A stretch of DNA of 64,000 nt from Siderastrea siderea (Eukaryota > Cnidaria > Anthozoa > Scleractinia > Rhizangiidae): NCBI GenBank assembly GCA_964030785.1, contig OZ034968.1:74074427-74138426 (forward strand), given 5' to 3'. A program made the position numbers and the translations under genes. The notes below the pieces were generated by a model. The model saw nothing but the letters and a program-made list of their open reading frames with translations, ran no database searches and had not been told where the DNA came from. This document shows positions 23,823 through 35,313 of the stretch, one piece after another (position 1 is the stretch's first letter; each line of letters begins with the position of its first letter).

Positions 23823-25233
23823 ATGGCGAGCTATCATCAGGAAGACGAACTTGTTAATTTTTATGGTTCAGGAATGGCAGATGTGAACGAGGAGGACGAA
23901 GAAATGATAGACATCACTACCGAGGTGAGATGTTTTGAAGTTTCAATACGAAGCACGCGCGCTACTAAAACTAGCTCCTCTTTAAAATATATTCCTTTCA
24001 TTTCAGGAACCAGGAAACGCAGAAAGTGCAAGGATTAGCTGTTCATGTTCAGGACATTGCGCACGAAAGCGTGGAAGAGGAGCATGTCCTTGTAAAGAAG
24101 CAAACCACAATTGCGCCGAAGCTTGTAAATGCAGCAGATCGAAGTGTAAGAATCAGGTAATGATAAATCTTATGACGATCAAAACGAATAATTCTTCGAC
24201 TTATACGAAATACCGTTCATTTTATTAACTATATAGGTGACAGAGACTGTGGTCGCTCGAAGAAGCCAGGAAAATGTTATTCCTGATGGCGCCGATCGCT
24301 TCGAGGCAGACGTAGAGCAATCTGCTACAGCGATTCAGGTAAACCTTCATAGAAATTTTTTTCGTCTCTCTCTTTGATCACATTTTAGTTTGGATGGATT
24401 GTTCTTGAGCATGATGTTTTTTTCAATGTCCCTTTTATCTGTAGCTTAGTTTTACAAATCCCAGTAGCACTTTACAGGAGTAGAATACATGAAGTAAAAT
24501 AGTTTTTACCAGACATTTTTATGGTTTTATGTAATCATGGCGCATGTACACTGTATCTTCATGTGTTTTGACATGTTGTCATTCTGAAAGTAATTTGCAT
24601 CCAGAGAAAATATAAAATTATTTTGTATTCGTAACAATTTCGAAAATAGCAGTAAGAAAAGAAAATAATGACTGTACATTTGATCAGGGGTACAGGTTGA
24701 CACATTTTCGTAGTCCATGTTTATTTGAAATTATTTACTTTTACTTATAGGAATTCATTCAAGCACTAGATGAGTCTGCCAAAGATGGACTGTTAGTAAG
24801 ATTATTGAGTATGGGCAGGGGCAGTTTGGATTTTGCTAAACAACTGGTTGCAGAGAACTTACCTGAGGAACCTTCACCCCCGAGTGACCTACCATGGTGT
24901 CAATGTCGTGTCTGTGTTCCAATGGAAACTGAACAAGAAAATGTCTGCTGTAAGAAGCGACAATGCATCACTTCTTATAGAGCCTTCAACAATATTTGCC
25001 TTGACAGAGATATTCTTGAGGTGTGCATCAAAGCACGATGTGACATTAGGGCAGATGAATTTAATTTTTCAATGGAGAGTTTCCGCAAAGCAGCTTATCG
25101 CCAGTTTGCTCTATGGAAGTATGGCAAGTTGGGTAGGGGAAACAGGCGTGTCATACCCTCCTGTGCAGTTAGGTTGATTCGACAGGCCTACCCTTCTGCA
25201 GATGGCAGATACATGGGATTTAGAAACAGTTAA
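23823..25233 (+). CDS. Transposon cargo protein: CXC domain plus P2X7-receptor ballast-like domain, 4 exons
   Basis: Exons 23823-23924, 24007-24156, 24237-24338 and 24751-25233 are all phase 0 and give 278 aa. Residues 1-34 are acidic. Exon 2 (35-84) is a cysteine cluster, CSCSGHCARKRGRGACPCK then CAEACKCSRSKCKNQ, typical of CXC (tesmin/TSO1-like) DNA-binding domains. Exon 4 carries a C-terminal domain (about residues 165-275) that follows the cytoplasmic 'ballast' of vertebrate P2X7: WCQCRVC, CCKKRQCITSYRAF, YRQFALWKYG, IPSCAVRLIRQAYPSADG and a final GRYMGFR. In P2X7 that domain binds zinc and guanine nucleotide; the zinc-ligand cysteines look conserved here. There is no channel part. The gene lies wholly inside the Kolobok element, convergent to its transposase, so it is probably a second transposon protein (DNA-binding accessory). 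Function unknown. Confidence 0.9.
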
Positions 25234-25295
25234 GCCATGAAAAAACTGTCAATCAGCCATACGGTATCCGAATTACCTTTAGTTTCAATGTGTTG

Positions 25296-25466
25296 TTCCA
25301 GAAAATATCCATACCCCTCCCAGGGAAGGTTTTTTTGGTTTGAATCCCCCCACCCCTTTGGAAATTCCAGTTAGGCCCCATACATTATAAAATTTTGGTC
25401 GTTGAGACTCCCCACACCCTCAGAATTTCCAGTGACCCTGAGGTGGGTATGGATATTTTCTGGAAC
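25296..25466. mobile_element. MITE nested in the Kolobok element
   Basis: TTCCAGAAAATATCCATACCC at the left and its complement at the right end bracket a 170-bp C-rich core. It lies just after the cargo stop codon and may supply its 3' UTR. Confidence 0.75.
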
Positions 25467-26033
25467 TGCACAATATGCTCAACACCTGTTATAATGATTT
25501 TTATGGCATTGGCTTGAATTAACTACTACCCTTTACATCTTTTCGCATCTGCTTAGACCTTGTAATAAGGTTGCCTAAGGATTAAAAAAAATGAAACAAG
25601 AAAAAATAAACATTGTTTATAATAAAAAGAAAGAACAAACACAAAGCTGACAATTTGAGACTAAACTTTATTCAAATCATTTTACATACTGTGCAAAAAA
25701 AAAAACCTCTTTCACCATATAAGGTATTTCATAAACTGAATCAAGTGAAAACCTGGAGACACTTGGCAACAGTTGAATTTAACTTTAAAATATTTTATAA
25801 GCGGTTTTGTTTAAAAAAGTAATACTGTTCATATTATCAGCCCATTCTCTTGGCATGGGCAATAAATAGGCCTTAGTTTTTGTTTTTCACAATGCCTTTA
25901 TCTTGTAGTCAAATGTAAATGTTTGTTTACACATATCCAATCAATAATAATAAACAATCAAATTTTTGCTTACAATGAATTATATTTGACTGCTTGCTGA
26001 CAACAGCATTCGATGATGATGGACTGTCATTTT

Positions 26034-29000
26034 TCAAACCGATTTTTTATCGAAGCGAGAGGGTCCCTTCATTAATTCCTCAGTAGGCGGGGGTTCCTTC
26101 ATTCCAAGGGTGGGGGCTATTTGCTTTGGATCAAAGCTGTTCCTATCTGAAGGCAAGGTGAAACTACCCTCATACACAGCGCGCCTTTGCAACATTTTGG
26201 ACACAAGGAACGGAAAATAACTGTATTGCTTTTCTTTCTTGACAACTTCCGCATGAAATTTCTGCGACCTTTTAGAATACTTTCGGTGGCCCTGCTCTTT
26301 CCCCTCGTTAGTAAGCTTTGGTTTTCGAGATAGGTGCATGTTGTGGTCGATGGCTGCCAGCATCACCCGCATGATGAAGTATGGATACCTAGTTGTTGTA
26401 AGTGAATCAGATAATGCGACAAGTTACCATCAATGATACCAGAATACATAAAAGGATTACACTATGATTCTTTTTTTACCATGCCATAGAAAATACAGCC
26501 AATCAGAATACAGGAAAGCCATTGTATATTTGACAGTATTCTACCCAACCTTCCCATTGTGCTTTATTATCCTATTCTCGACGAAATTTGGTAGGCATGT
26601 TTTCTATGGCATCGTATAAAAAAGTTACACAACACTTTCTCATGGTATACTATTGAACATCCCACTGGTCACTTCTATTTCCTTTGTATACACACTTGCC
26701 TAACGGCTCGTCTGTATACTGAGAAAATACAAGCAACTCGTGGGATATTCCATAGTATACCACTCTAAAGCATTGCATGACTAGCATATATTTTAGAGAC
26801 TGTTGAGGTAGCTTTGATGTTTTTCTGTTTGTCAAATCAAAAATATTTCCACTGATCTTGTTTATTTTTGGTTAAGTAAAAAGAAAGACTTGTTCTTTCT
26901 GTATTAGCTTTAAAAAGCTGCCTTGAATTGAATCCAGCCAGTATAAGAGTTGATCAAACACAAAATATGTGAATTAATTCAGTACTTACTCAAATGCCAT
27001 TCGTTTGGGAGCATACTTTGTCATCATGCTGTTGTATGATTCTAATACACTGGTGTGTCTGCAAAAACAAAAAAAAATGGATTCAATTCATCATTCAGTA
27101 AGATTTGTACCAACAGGCATCATGAGCAGGAGATGTGTTAAAAAAGCCCAAGCAGGCAAAGACCTCCTACAGCTGTTCAATTTACCCAAAGCCTGGCCCT
27201 AAATGAAACCACTGCATACCTGACAAGATTCTAAGACTGGTTATTTTTTTTTTATCAATAATTTCACTCCCTCCCAAAACCCCATGTTTCAGAAAATAAT
27301 TTACAAAGACATTACCTGAATTTCACATAGAAATGAAGTGAACTCAGCCATTTGGGATCAAGAACAATCTTGCGAAGTGCAGCCATAGCTTTCGAATTCT
27401 TCTCAAGATACTTCTTAGCACTTTCATCACTTAGGGGATCATGCTTGCACTGTCCTGTAGCCCATGTATGCTCTCCACAGACATGATGCAGCACACCAAC
27501 CCATGTTTCCTTTTTGCAATTAAAGAAAAATATTATATTAAAATAATGCAATAAGTTACACAATAATTTGGTCACTTCTTTGCAGTTAATGTTTTGCTGT
27601 TTTCAAAATTATTTTTTTCAGAAACAATCTCTACCATCTGTATTAAACACCTTTTGATTTCTGTTTAAAGTAATGCTAGAGTTTAGAAGAAGGACACAAA
27701 GCATTACCTTTAGCTGTTCCTCGCTTCCATTGCAATCTTGGCTGCAAAACCAGAAGTGATTTACAATGCAATCGGTCCATTCCTGGAGGTCACTGCAACC
27801 TTTTATTTTGGCAGCCTAATGTAACAAACAAGTGAAATGTATTTTTTTTCTGAAAATGTTCATTATTAAACACTGTATTTCAAATATGGATACTTAATGG
27901 CTATGCCCTAAAGTACAATGATTATTGGTCCATTTTAGTGTAGTTACCTTACCTGATGAAGGGCTTTGTTTAGTTTCTTGGCTTTGTGCCAAACATCCAG
28001 TGAATGGAAAAGCTCCATGAGTTGAGGGAATTTTTCTAAGTAGATTAATAACAGGGATAAATTAACAGCACTTCATCACATTTACATAGTAATAACACAC
28101 AATAACGATCATAGTGTAAATCGTGCCTTGTAATATTAACATGCTGACTGTTCAACAATTAACATACAGTGGAACCCCAATTTATCAAACCCTTGTAACT
28201 AACTAGTCACTCCACCACCAGGGAGTCTACTGACAAATCCATCACCTCAAAACAACTAAAGAGAATTGCCTTACCATGTGTTATTCGTTCTGTAAACATG
28301 GTTAGAGTAGTGGCAGGTTCATTAGTATGGAGACTCCCTGGTGGCAAGCTGACAAGTAACCCTTGGTAGTATTAGCAAGACATAACTAATTGATGGAATA
28401 AAATAAAAGCAATGAGTAATCGATGGCATCCACGAGTTATCGATAGATAACTCATCGACAATTGCCAATATTCAATGACTCATCAGCTGTTTATGCATCA
28501 ATTACTCATTGCACATCAATGTCAGTGATCATTGATTACTTACCTCTGGTATTAGATACAATAATATTGCAGTTAGATTTACATACCTTTCAAGTCCCTC
28601 ACAAGTTTGACGATTGAAGGAGAAGCATCAGTCGTCAGCTCATCAAAAGGAAAGATGGTGGCCATTCTCTCTAACAGCCTTCTCAGTGCCTCCTTTTCCA
28701 TCGTAGTCGAATTGCCTCCTGTCTCTCTCTTGTCAACAACTTCGAAATCTACCACCACAGTAGTGAAGTGCTCCATGATTGTATAAACACAATATCGAGC
28801 ACTGTGGCCGGGGGAGTCGTTTCGGCCATCGCCACACAAGCACACACCCTCAAAATCTTTGAAGGCTTTTTTGACAAGCTCGTTCATCTCACCCCACACC
28901 TCCTCAATTACTGGTGCAGCACAGTGTTTCTGGAACCGCAGGAAAGTGTTTTTGCTTACTATATTGAGGCCTAAGGCTTTGCACAACAAACCAAATTTCT

Positions 29001-32000
29001 CATAGTTGTTACCAGAGACAAGAATTGCAGCAGGCAACAAAGAATCATTTAAATACACAGGCTGGCATTTTTTATCACTTAACACCTCAGAGGACACCCA
29101 CTTCTTGCTATGACCATTGACACATCGTGATGTAACCTCTACATTTCCACCAACCTTATTGCTGCTGTGAGTGAGTACAGTATGGCAAGGAAGGCCATTC
29201 ACTTCAAAACAACACTTGGAACCAGCCAATTCCAACAATTTTTCAAGGGACACAATGTACCTACTCCTTTCATGGAGCATGGCAAAATTTCGTAATTCTT
29301 CACCAATGTTTGTCAGGTCATTGAAAGAGCTTTGCAGTGCAACAAGTATATTTCGCTTGTTTTCCTCCACCTGTTTTGAGTGCTCTGCATCTGCATCATT
29401 GGCTATGCCTTGAAGAATGGCACCTTCCATGCCCTGAGAACAACCAGCTTCTATAATGCCCTCCTGTACAGGCACAGGTGAACTTTCTGGGATCAGGTCT
29501 GAGTCATCCACATCTTGGACCATGGTCAGTGTCCGCTCATCATCTAAACTTATACTCATTTCTTCACATAGAAGGTTTGTTTGATCATCATAACTGAAAA
29601 AAAAATCATGAAAAATTGTACCTTCAGGTGCATTCCGTTTTCGACTGTGTTTGCACCTCAAAATTGATCTCAGTAGCAATCATTATAAAATTTTTAATTT
29701 ATCAATTTAAATGAAATATCCTGAAAAAGGCTGTCAGAGTTTGCAAAGATCTATTGAATTAATACCACCTTATTTTTATATGGTAAAAAGATATTCTTTT
29801 TCACTTACAATAGTTGACGTATAAAAGTCTAATGTTCAAATGTTGGTAAATAACACAGCCCATGCACTACATAGAACATGAAAATAGAAAGGCTTAGCAA
29901 AATAACAAATTTAATTTTTCCCATGACACTCAGTAACGAGAATTGAACAGATCAGGTCATAAAAGATACTCACTTGTGCTTAGCATCCATACCATCAACA
30001 GATTCAATAACTCCAACAAAATCACTTTCATCATCACTGTCTTCAGAGTCGCTGATTCGTCTGAATTGTTCGATGAGAGAGCCCATCCTAATAAAGAACA
30101 TGGTAAATCAAGAATTAGAACTAAAATAAAAAGAAAACCAAATTTGAGTCTGAAGAACTTTTATGAAAACTTTTGTTATAGGTGTAGCTTATATCGGAGC
30201 CTTACAACAATAATAATATGATAATGTATAAGGTTTCATTTGACTAATACAAGGATCAGTAAAGAGAGAAGTATTTGCTGATCAAGTCATAAAAAGCCAA
30301 AAAAAAGCATACATTTGCCTCGTACATACAGATTTTTAGAGCTGCTGGTCCAAAAGGCGAGCTTAATTTCAATTTGTTTTTCAAACCCTGCAATACCTGT
30401 TTGTGAAATTGTGGTCTTGAGTAAACAAACCAAAACTCTCAGGGTCATCTGCTGAATTGTCTGAGCCGACAGACACAACGTCGTCAACATCACCTTCGTC
30501 TTTTTCTTCTTCGGGCTCAAAGACTGAGAATGGATTACCATCAAGTGCATTGAAAGAGCTGTTTGATGACAGCAATCTCATGCTTTGAACAGCTGGTATC
30601 ACACTTGAGTTGACTGACGTTACACCTGTCACATCAACATCCCTACAGAAAATACAACATTCATCATTCACTGTTACGACAACATAATATTTCAAATGTC
30701 CAACAGGTCTGGAAATTATTAACAAATCTGCAGCTCATGGTTCCACTTGATTTTTTTTAACATTTTATGATGTCATTTTATGGTCTATAAGAGTGTATAC
30801 CATGGAAGTATGTGGTCAATTTGTTTTAAACCATAACAAAGAAATTTTCCTAGGTAATTAGAACTAGATTTTCACTTGAACCTGTCAAATGTGTGGGTAT
30901 TTTTTGTCCCAAAATGTGACTAACATGTTGCATCATTATCATGGTCTATACTCTTATTGACCATAGGCATAGCTCTCAACCAATGAGCGCACGAGAAATC
31001 TCTCGCTTATTGCATAAAAGTAATATTTTCTCGTAAACTATAGAGATAAAACTAATGCTTCATACAACGGTGTGTGACATTCACATAGCACTCCGGTTAG
31101 CCTGTTTATAGTTAGCTTTCAATAATGGTAATGGTAACACAATATATATTCTCTTAGTCTGCATTCTGCAAATGTCAGACACAGTTTATACAAAAACACT
31201 ATTTATAGTACAATTTATAGGTCTCCTTCCTGATGACAACTGTAGGTTATTTATCCATTCACACAATAACATTTATACTAGTAAATCTTTAGTGTCTAAT
31301 AAAGACTAGCTTACGAGTTTGAAAAGCTTGCAGATAAATGAAATGGCTGTCGATCAGGCATACAACGAGCTGGTGTAGAACACAAAGGAATCAAATCTGC
31401 AAGGAACACATAATATTCTAAATAAACGAATATAAATAATAGAAAGCACATAAGCCATTTCAAAACTTTATCATTTCTACATATTAGACTATGAATGCGA
31501 GACAATGATAAAAGGACATTCACGAAATAAATATAACGATTCATCACAGTGCTGGGATATACAAATAAAACAACGGCTGCATGAGTTGCAAATCCTTGTT
31601 ATAGACATGATAGCGATCTGTCAAACGTACTCTGCGCTTACCTGGATCTTGTGATGTTGAAACCTGAAATGAACGATCACTACTGGATTCAGGATCCCTA
31701 ATAACTCTGAAAGAAAAATAGCGAACATAAATTGAAATAAGGTTCAGTCTCAACGCTAAATATTAGAAATATTTGCTCGAGCCTATCGCTCCCTCAAACA
31801 AAAGAACGAATGTCAAGTATAAAGAAATGACAGAAATCTCACCTTCGATGCAAAAGAAATTCTGCAAACTCACTGTCTGTAAGCTTTCCATGGCTTTCCT
31901 TTCGCTGTCGCCAAAGATTAAATACAGATTCGCGAAGACGAATGTACTTTACCGACCCAGGTAAACGAGGTCTTCCAACACGAGCGCTTCGTTCCCTATC

Positions 32001-32006
32001 CGCCAT
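26034..32006 (-). CDS. Kolobok-type DDE transposase, 11 exons, apparently intact
   Basis: Minus-strand exons: 32006-31843, 31706-31642, 31396-31315, 30642-30397, 30087-29974, 29593-28587, 28035-27953, 27815-27708, 27509-27316, 27058-26990, 26388-26034. Every junction has AG/GT and phases agree, giving 828 aa from MADRERSARVGRPRLPGS (an in-frame ATG at 32021 would add five residues). The N terminus is basic with an LRESVFNLWRQRK helix. Next come acidic, serine-rich segments, then a cysteine/histidine region (CCFEVNGLPCH and CVNGHSKKW). Catalytic signature: GDGRNDSPGHSARYCVYT (Asp about 479), DELTTDASPSIVKLVRDL (Asp about 546), FHSLDVWHKAKKLNK, HHVCGEHTWATGQCKH, and HTSVLESYNSMMTKYAPKR (Glu about 694). 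This order matches Kolobok transposases. No THAP domain was seen. It catalyses cut-and-paste movement into TTAA. Confidence 0.92.
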
Positions 32007-32254
32007 GGCCGATGACAACATACACAACTACATGCTAGTCTAAACGATCGAAATGAGCAACTAATCGGGAACACAAGCCAAAATAACAATAAAAAGATAA
32101 ACTGCAATAGCAGAGCCACTTATTTATACAATTTTGACAATGCAGAATAGGTAAATAACCGAGGATTGAAACAGATTTCTAAGCGACTCTTCGTGTCGAT
32201 AATTTTCAACTGAGAGAAATCAATTAGAGAGGCACGGGGCGCGCAATGCATTGA

Positions 32255-32270
32255 GGGTGAAACTGGGCCT
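32255..32270 (-). repeat. Right terminal inverted repeat of the Kolobok element
   Basis: GGGTGAAACTGGGCCT, an exact reverse complement of the left end, followed by the target copy TTAA (32271-32274). Confidence 0.95.
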
Positions 32271-32274
32271 TTAA

Positions 32275-32301
32275 GGTTGCCGCGGCATAAAGGGAGTTCA
32301 T
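32275..32301 (-). pseudogene. EIF2AK3: Detached first nine codons of PERK
   Basis: On the minus strand 32301-32275 reads as nine codons, MNSLYAAAT. Joined through a single TTAA to 22873 and below, the frame continues [15 protein letters not shown], a plausible signal peptide that PERK needs and otherwise lacks here. The frame match and the target duplication together argue that this is the ancestral PERK start, now 9.4 kb from the rest of its exon. The former promoter should lie just above 32301. Confidence 0.82.
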
Positions 32302-34034
32302 CCTCTTACAGAAACATTTTTGACCTATGTTGAAAACATAGGGTCTTAGTCAGCGTGAAGTTTTTCGCTTTCTATGTTTGTTTGTTTGTTTGTATGTATG
32401 TATGTATGTATGTATTTTTGATCCGGGGGGGAAATCTCATGTGAGACGGGCGGGAATGCTCGTCGGAAAATTTAAATTAAAGCTATGCTAAAACAGACGG
32501 AGAACGCGAGACGACGTGCATCCATGCACCTTTCACATGGGAGTACACCCCCCGGGGGAATTTATGTGGCACTATGTGGCACCAATCAGATTGAGGCTAC
32601 TAAGCTAAGAGTACATTCTACCAATGAAAGAGCTGGTTAGAATTCGCTTACTGAAGCTGAAGGTCAGACAAGGTTAAGCTTACCGGCCATGTCGAATGTA
32701 CATATGGGGACGGAAACGATCAGCGCAAATGTGCTTTTCTACTTTTACCTCTCGAATATTATATTTTCAGTAAAGGCTTGGTGTGGTGGAATTGATGGTA
32801 ATTTCCTAAAGCTATTGTAAGGGCAGGTAAAATTGAACTTTGTCGTGGCCAACGGTGGAACGTGAGTACTTGACAAAAACAATTACATGTAACATCGTTC
32901 CAAAAATAGACTTGTTGACGAGAAACTGTAATTTAATTTGTTCTTTTATGATTTGTGTTATGAAACAGCTGTTTTGGTTATGTATCTTTTAGCAAGATGT
33001 TGATTGAAAAGATTGTATCTGTGCTTGATACGGATAATTTTCACTGTACTTTGCAAGGTTTTTGAAACCGCTTTGTTTGGTAATTTGAAATTTATAGCGA
33101 CGTGTTTATAAGATTGCAATTTGCATAAATTAGCTTGTTTATTCAAGCGTGTCAGTAGGTTTTTAAACCTGTTTTCTCTTCCCAAAATGCGGTTTAGTTT
33201 TAGTTTACGATGTTGTGACCATGATTTATATCAGTCACATCCACAGATTTTCCAGCCGACATAGAAATGATTTCTTTCTTGGTTTTATCATATACGGGAA
33301 CATATGGTAATTTTTTTAGCGACGTGTTTAAGATAGCAATTTGCATAGATTAGCTTGTTCAAGCGTGTCTGTAGGTTTATAAACCTGTAATGTATACGGT
33401 AACATAGCGAGTTCACGGTACGCTCAAGCTCGGAAACTTCGTTAACTGCACAACCAAAATGTACTTTTGAATCGTCTGGCAAAGGAATATGAAATACTCC
33501 CAGAAGGTGCGAATCTTTCTGTCGAAATTGTTCGAGAATTCCTTACAGCGGGGCATTTTTTGGAGAACTCGGCCAGCTGCTGGCCATGTCATCTTAACAC
33601 GACAAAAAGTGAAAAGTCCTAAAAAGTACAACAAATCACAGTTTACTTAAAGAAAACAAAATACCAGTCTGCGTAGTCTGCATGGTCTGCAGTCTGCACA
33701 GTCTGCAGGCTACATTTTAACATGACCGCAATGACTGTCCTCTCCTCAAATTATTATCTACTACACTTATTTCTTTCACATCTTGTTGTGAGCTGGATTT
33801 ATATTCTTCAGTAATATGCAGACAATCATTAGTTGACCTTAACTGAGGTTTCAGTTTTAAATTTAATTTGAAGTTTTTATGCAGTCGTTTTGTTCTAGTG
33901 TCAGTTTGACTTTTTAGCCTGTAGCCTACTAGCCCGATGGTTGCTCTATCTCCAATTTTGGTCCAACTGGGTTTTTAGCGGGATGTGTTTTTGCATTCCA
34001 AGGGTATTGCTGAGTAAACGAAAAAGCTGTTTTA
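32302..34034. other. Former PERK upstream region, non-coding
   Basis: No coding exon is recognised. It holds a small hairpin (GACCTATGTT/AACATAGG, about 32319-32342), a GTTT/GTAT microsatellite (about 32375-32416), a near-repeat pair around GCGACGTGTTTATAAGATTGC (about 33098 and 33319), and a TGGTCTGCAGTCTGC-rich patch near 33670. It presumably contains the original PERK promoter. Confidence 0.4.
32375..32416. repeat. GTTT/GTAT microsatellite
   Basis: Four to five TTTG units followed by five to six TATG units. Confidence 0.9.
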
Positions 34035-34244
34035 GGCCTAGTTCAGACGCCGTACCTCTCATGGGCCGTACCAAATACATTTTCGCTCCTAGGTCGTATT
34101 TAAGTGGCAAACTTTGCCGTACTCTGAGATTTTGGCTTGCCTAATTGAAATCTGTCGAAAAAACTCATTTGGACACCGTACAACTGCCAAAAACTACGTA
34201 CTACTTGGTACGACACATGCATAAGTGCGGCGTCTGAACTGGGC
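34035..34244. mobile_element. MITE with 17-bp inverted ends
   Basis: GCCTAGTTCAGACGCCG at the left and CGGCGTCTGAACTGGGC at the right, with further internal complementarity (TTTGGCAGTT and ACGTAGTA-type motifs). It carries no gene. Confidence 0.8.
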
Positions 34245-35313
34245 TTTATGCACTCAGGTGCTATAGTGGAGGGGGGAAGTATTTGCAAGAATAATCGCGT
34301 GTTGTTTTGTCCTCAGAGTATGTCTTAAAAATCGCAAATAAGCGAGGATAAGACTTGTCATTTCAACATAGGTCAAGCACGCAATGCGTGCCTATGTTTT
34401 AGATCTGCTACTGGTGGGAAGGAGACAGAAAAACTCCTTTCCTCGCTGTAAACCTAAAAGGAACTTCTTTTCAATGTATTTTAACGCGTGATTACTAGAA
34501 CGACCGCCATATTTGTTGTTAACGTTCTAAACTTCTCCCCGATTGGTTTAGAAAAATAGGTGACGTCATTTCTTCAACGTTGACTCAGCAGCTATTATTT
34601 TTCATCTTCACTGCGCAGATGCAAGCAAACGTGGCGATTTGACAGAGGATTGAGGTGTTTTGCTGAGAGCAGCGTTTATTTTGTTTTTGATCTTGTAGAA
34701 TCTTCTAGAATGGAATGAATTCTAACAATTGTCATAAAACTGTGGTCCCAGTAGACGGACGAGGAGTGCAAGACCAGTGCTGTCCGGTTGGACCCTTGCC
34801 GAATTTATAAAACGTTCATTCTGATGCTCGGAATCCAGCCTGGAGTAGAATAAAAGACATTAGAATTTAGTATGATATCTCGGATCATGTGTACAATCAG
34901 TACTAGCTCAACATGTACACTCCGTCCTATACCACCAATGCGCCACTTCAGTAGTCTGACAAACACATCCCCAAATGAGGCTTTTTAGGGACCACAATGA
35001 TTCATTATTTATGCCAGTGGGTGGGCCGGTAGGATCCATCAGAGAGCAAAACAAAACGTTTTGCCCCCTCCAAGGAGAAGAAAAAAGTCATGGCCTCTCT
35101 AAATGTATTTTTATTAAATAGACAAGCCTCCCCCTCCCCCCCCCCCCCGCAAAAAAAAAACAAAAAAAACAGGCACACACATTCAACCTTAAATATTTAT
35201 TTACTAATCAATCTCAAAATCTGTAAGTGAGAACAAAAATACAAAATGCAAGCTAATGTAAATATTAAGTGTTACACAGAATCGATAACGCAGAGGCAGA
35301 CTTTGCATTGAAG
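34245..35313. other. Non-coding, with repeat remnants
   Basis: No exon is recognised. A CRE-like TGACGTCA occurs near 34561, followed by a sequence that could be a promoter. C-rich and A-rich tracts lie near 35133-35165. It may be the upstream part of the degenerate element that follows. Confidence 0.35.

Larger units (their letters stand above)
22878..32270. mobile_element. Kolobok-type autonomous DNA transposon with P2X7-ballast cargo, inserted in PERK exon 1
   Basis: Terminal inverted repeats AGGCCCAGTTTCACCC (22878-22893) and its exact complement (32255-32270) are flanked by TTAA at 22874-22877 and 32271-32274. TTAA duplications are typical of Kolobok (and piggyBac) elements, and the encoded DDE transposase has Kolobok-type motifs. 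The 9,393-bp body holds two convergent multi-exon genes: a plus-strand cargo gene (23823-25233) and a minus-strand transposase (32006-26034). It also contains a 183-bp perfect-looking hairpin, a nested MITE, and subterminal repeats around CAATAAGAG near both ends. Identical terminal repeats, identical target copies and undamaged reading frames suggest a recent insertion. It separates nine codons of PERK from the rest of the gene. Confidence 0.93.

Noticed and set aside
23823..25233. A P2X receptor gene
   Set aside because: Only the ballast-like tail is present. There are no membrane segments or extracellular ATP-binding region in any exon.
28165..28560. A Tigger-like element starting TACAGTGGAACCCC inside the Kolobok element
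   Set aside because: Only one end is recognisable; no matching inverted end or target duplication was found.
22878..32270. piggyBac classification of the 9.4-kb element, based on its TTAA duplications
   Set aside because: The transposase motifs (GDGRNDSPGHSARY, LDVWHKAKK, HTSVLESYNSM) are of Kolobok type, and the ends lack the CCY start usual for piggyBac.
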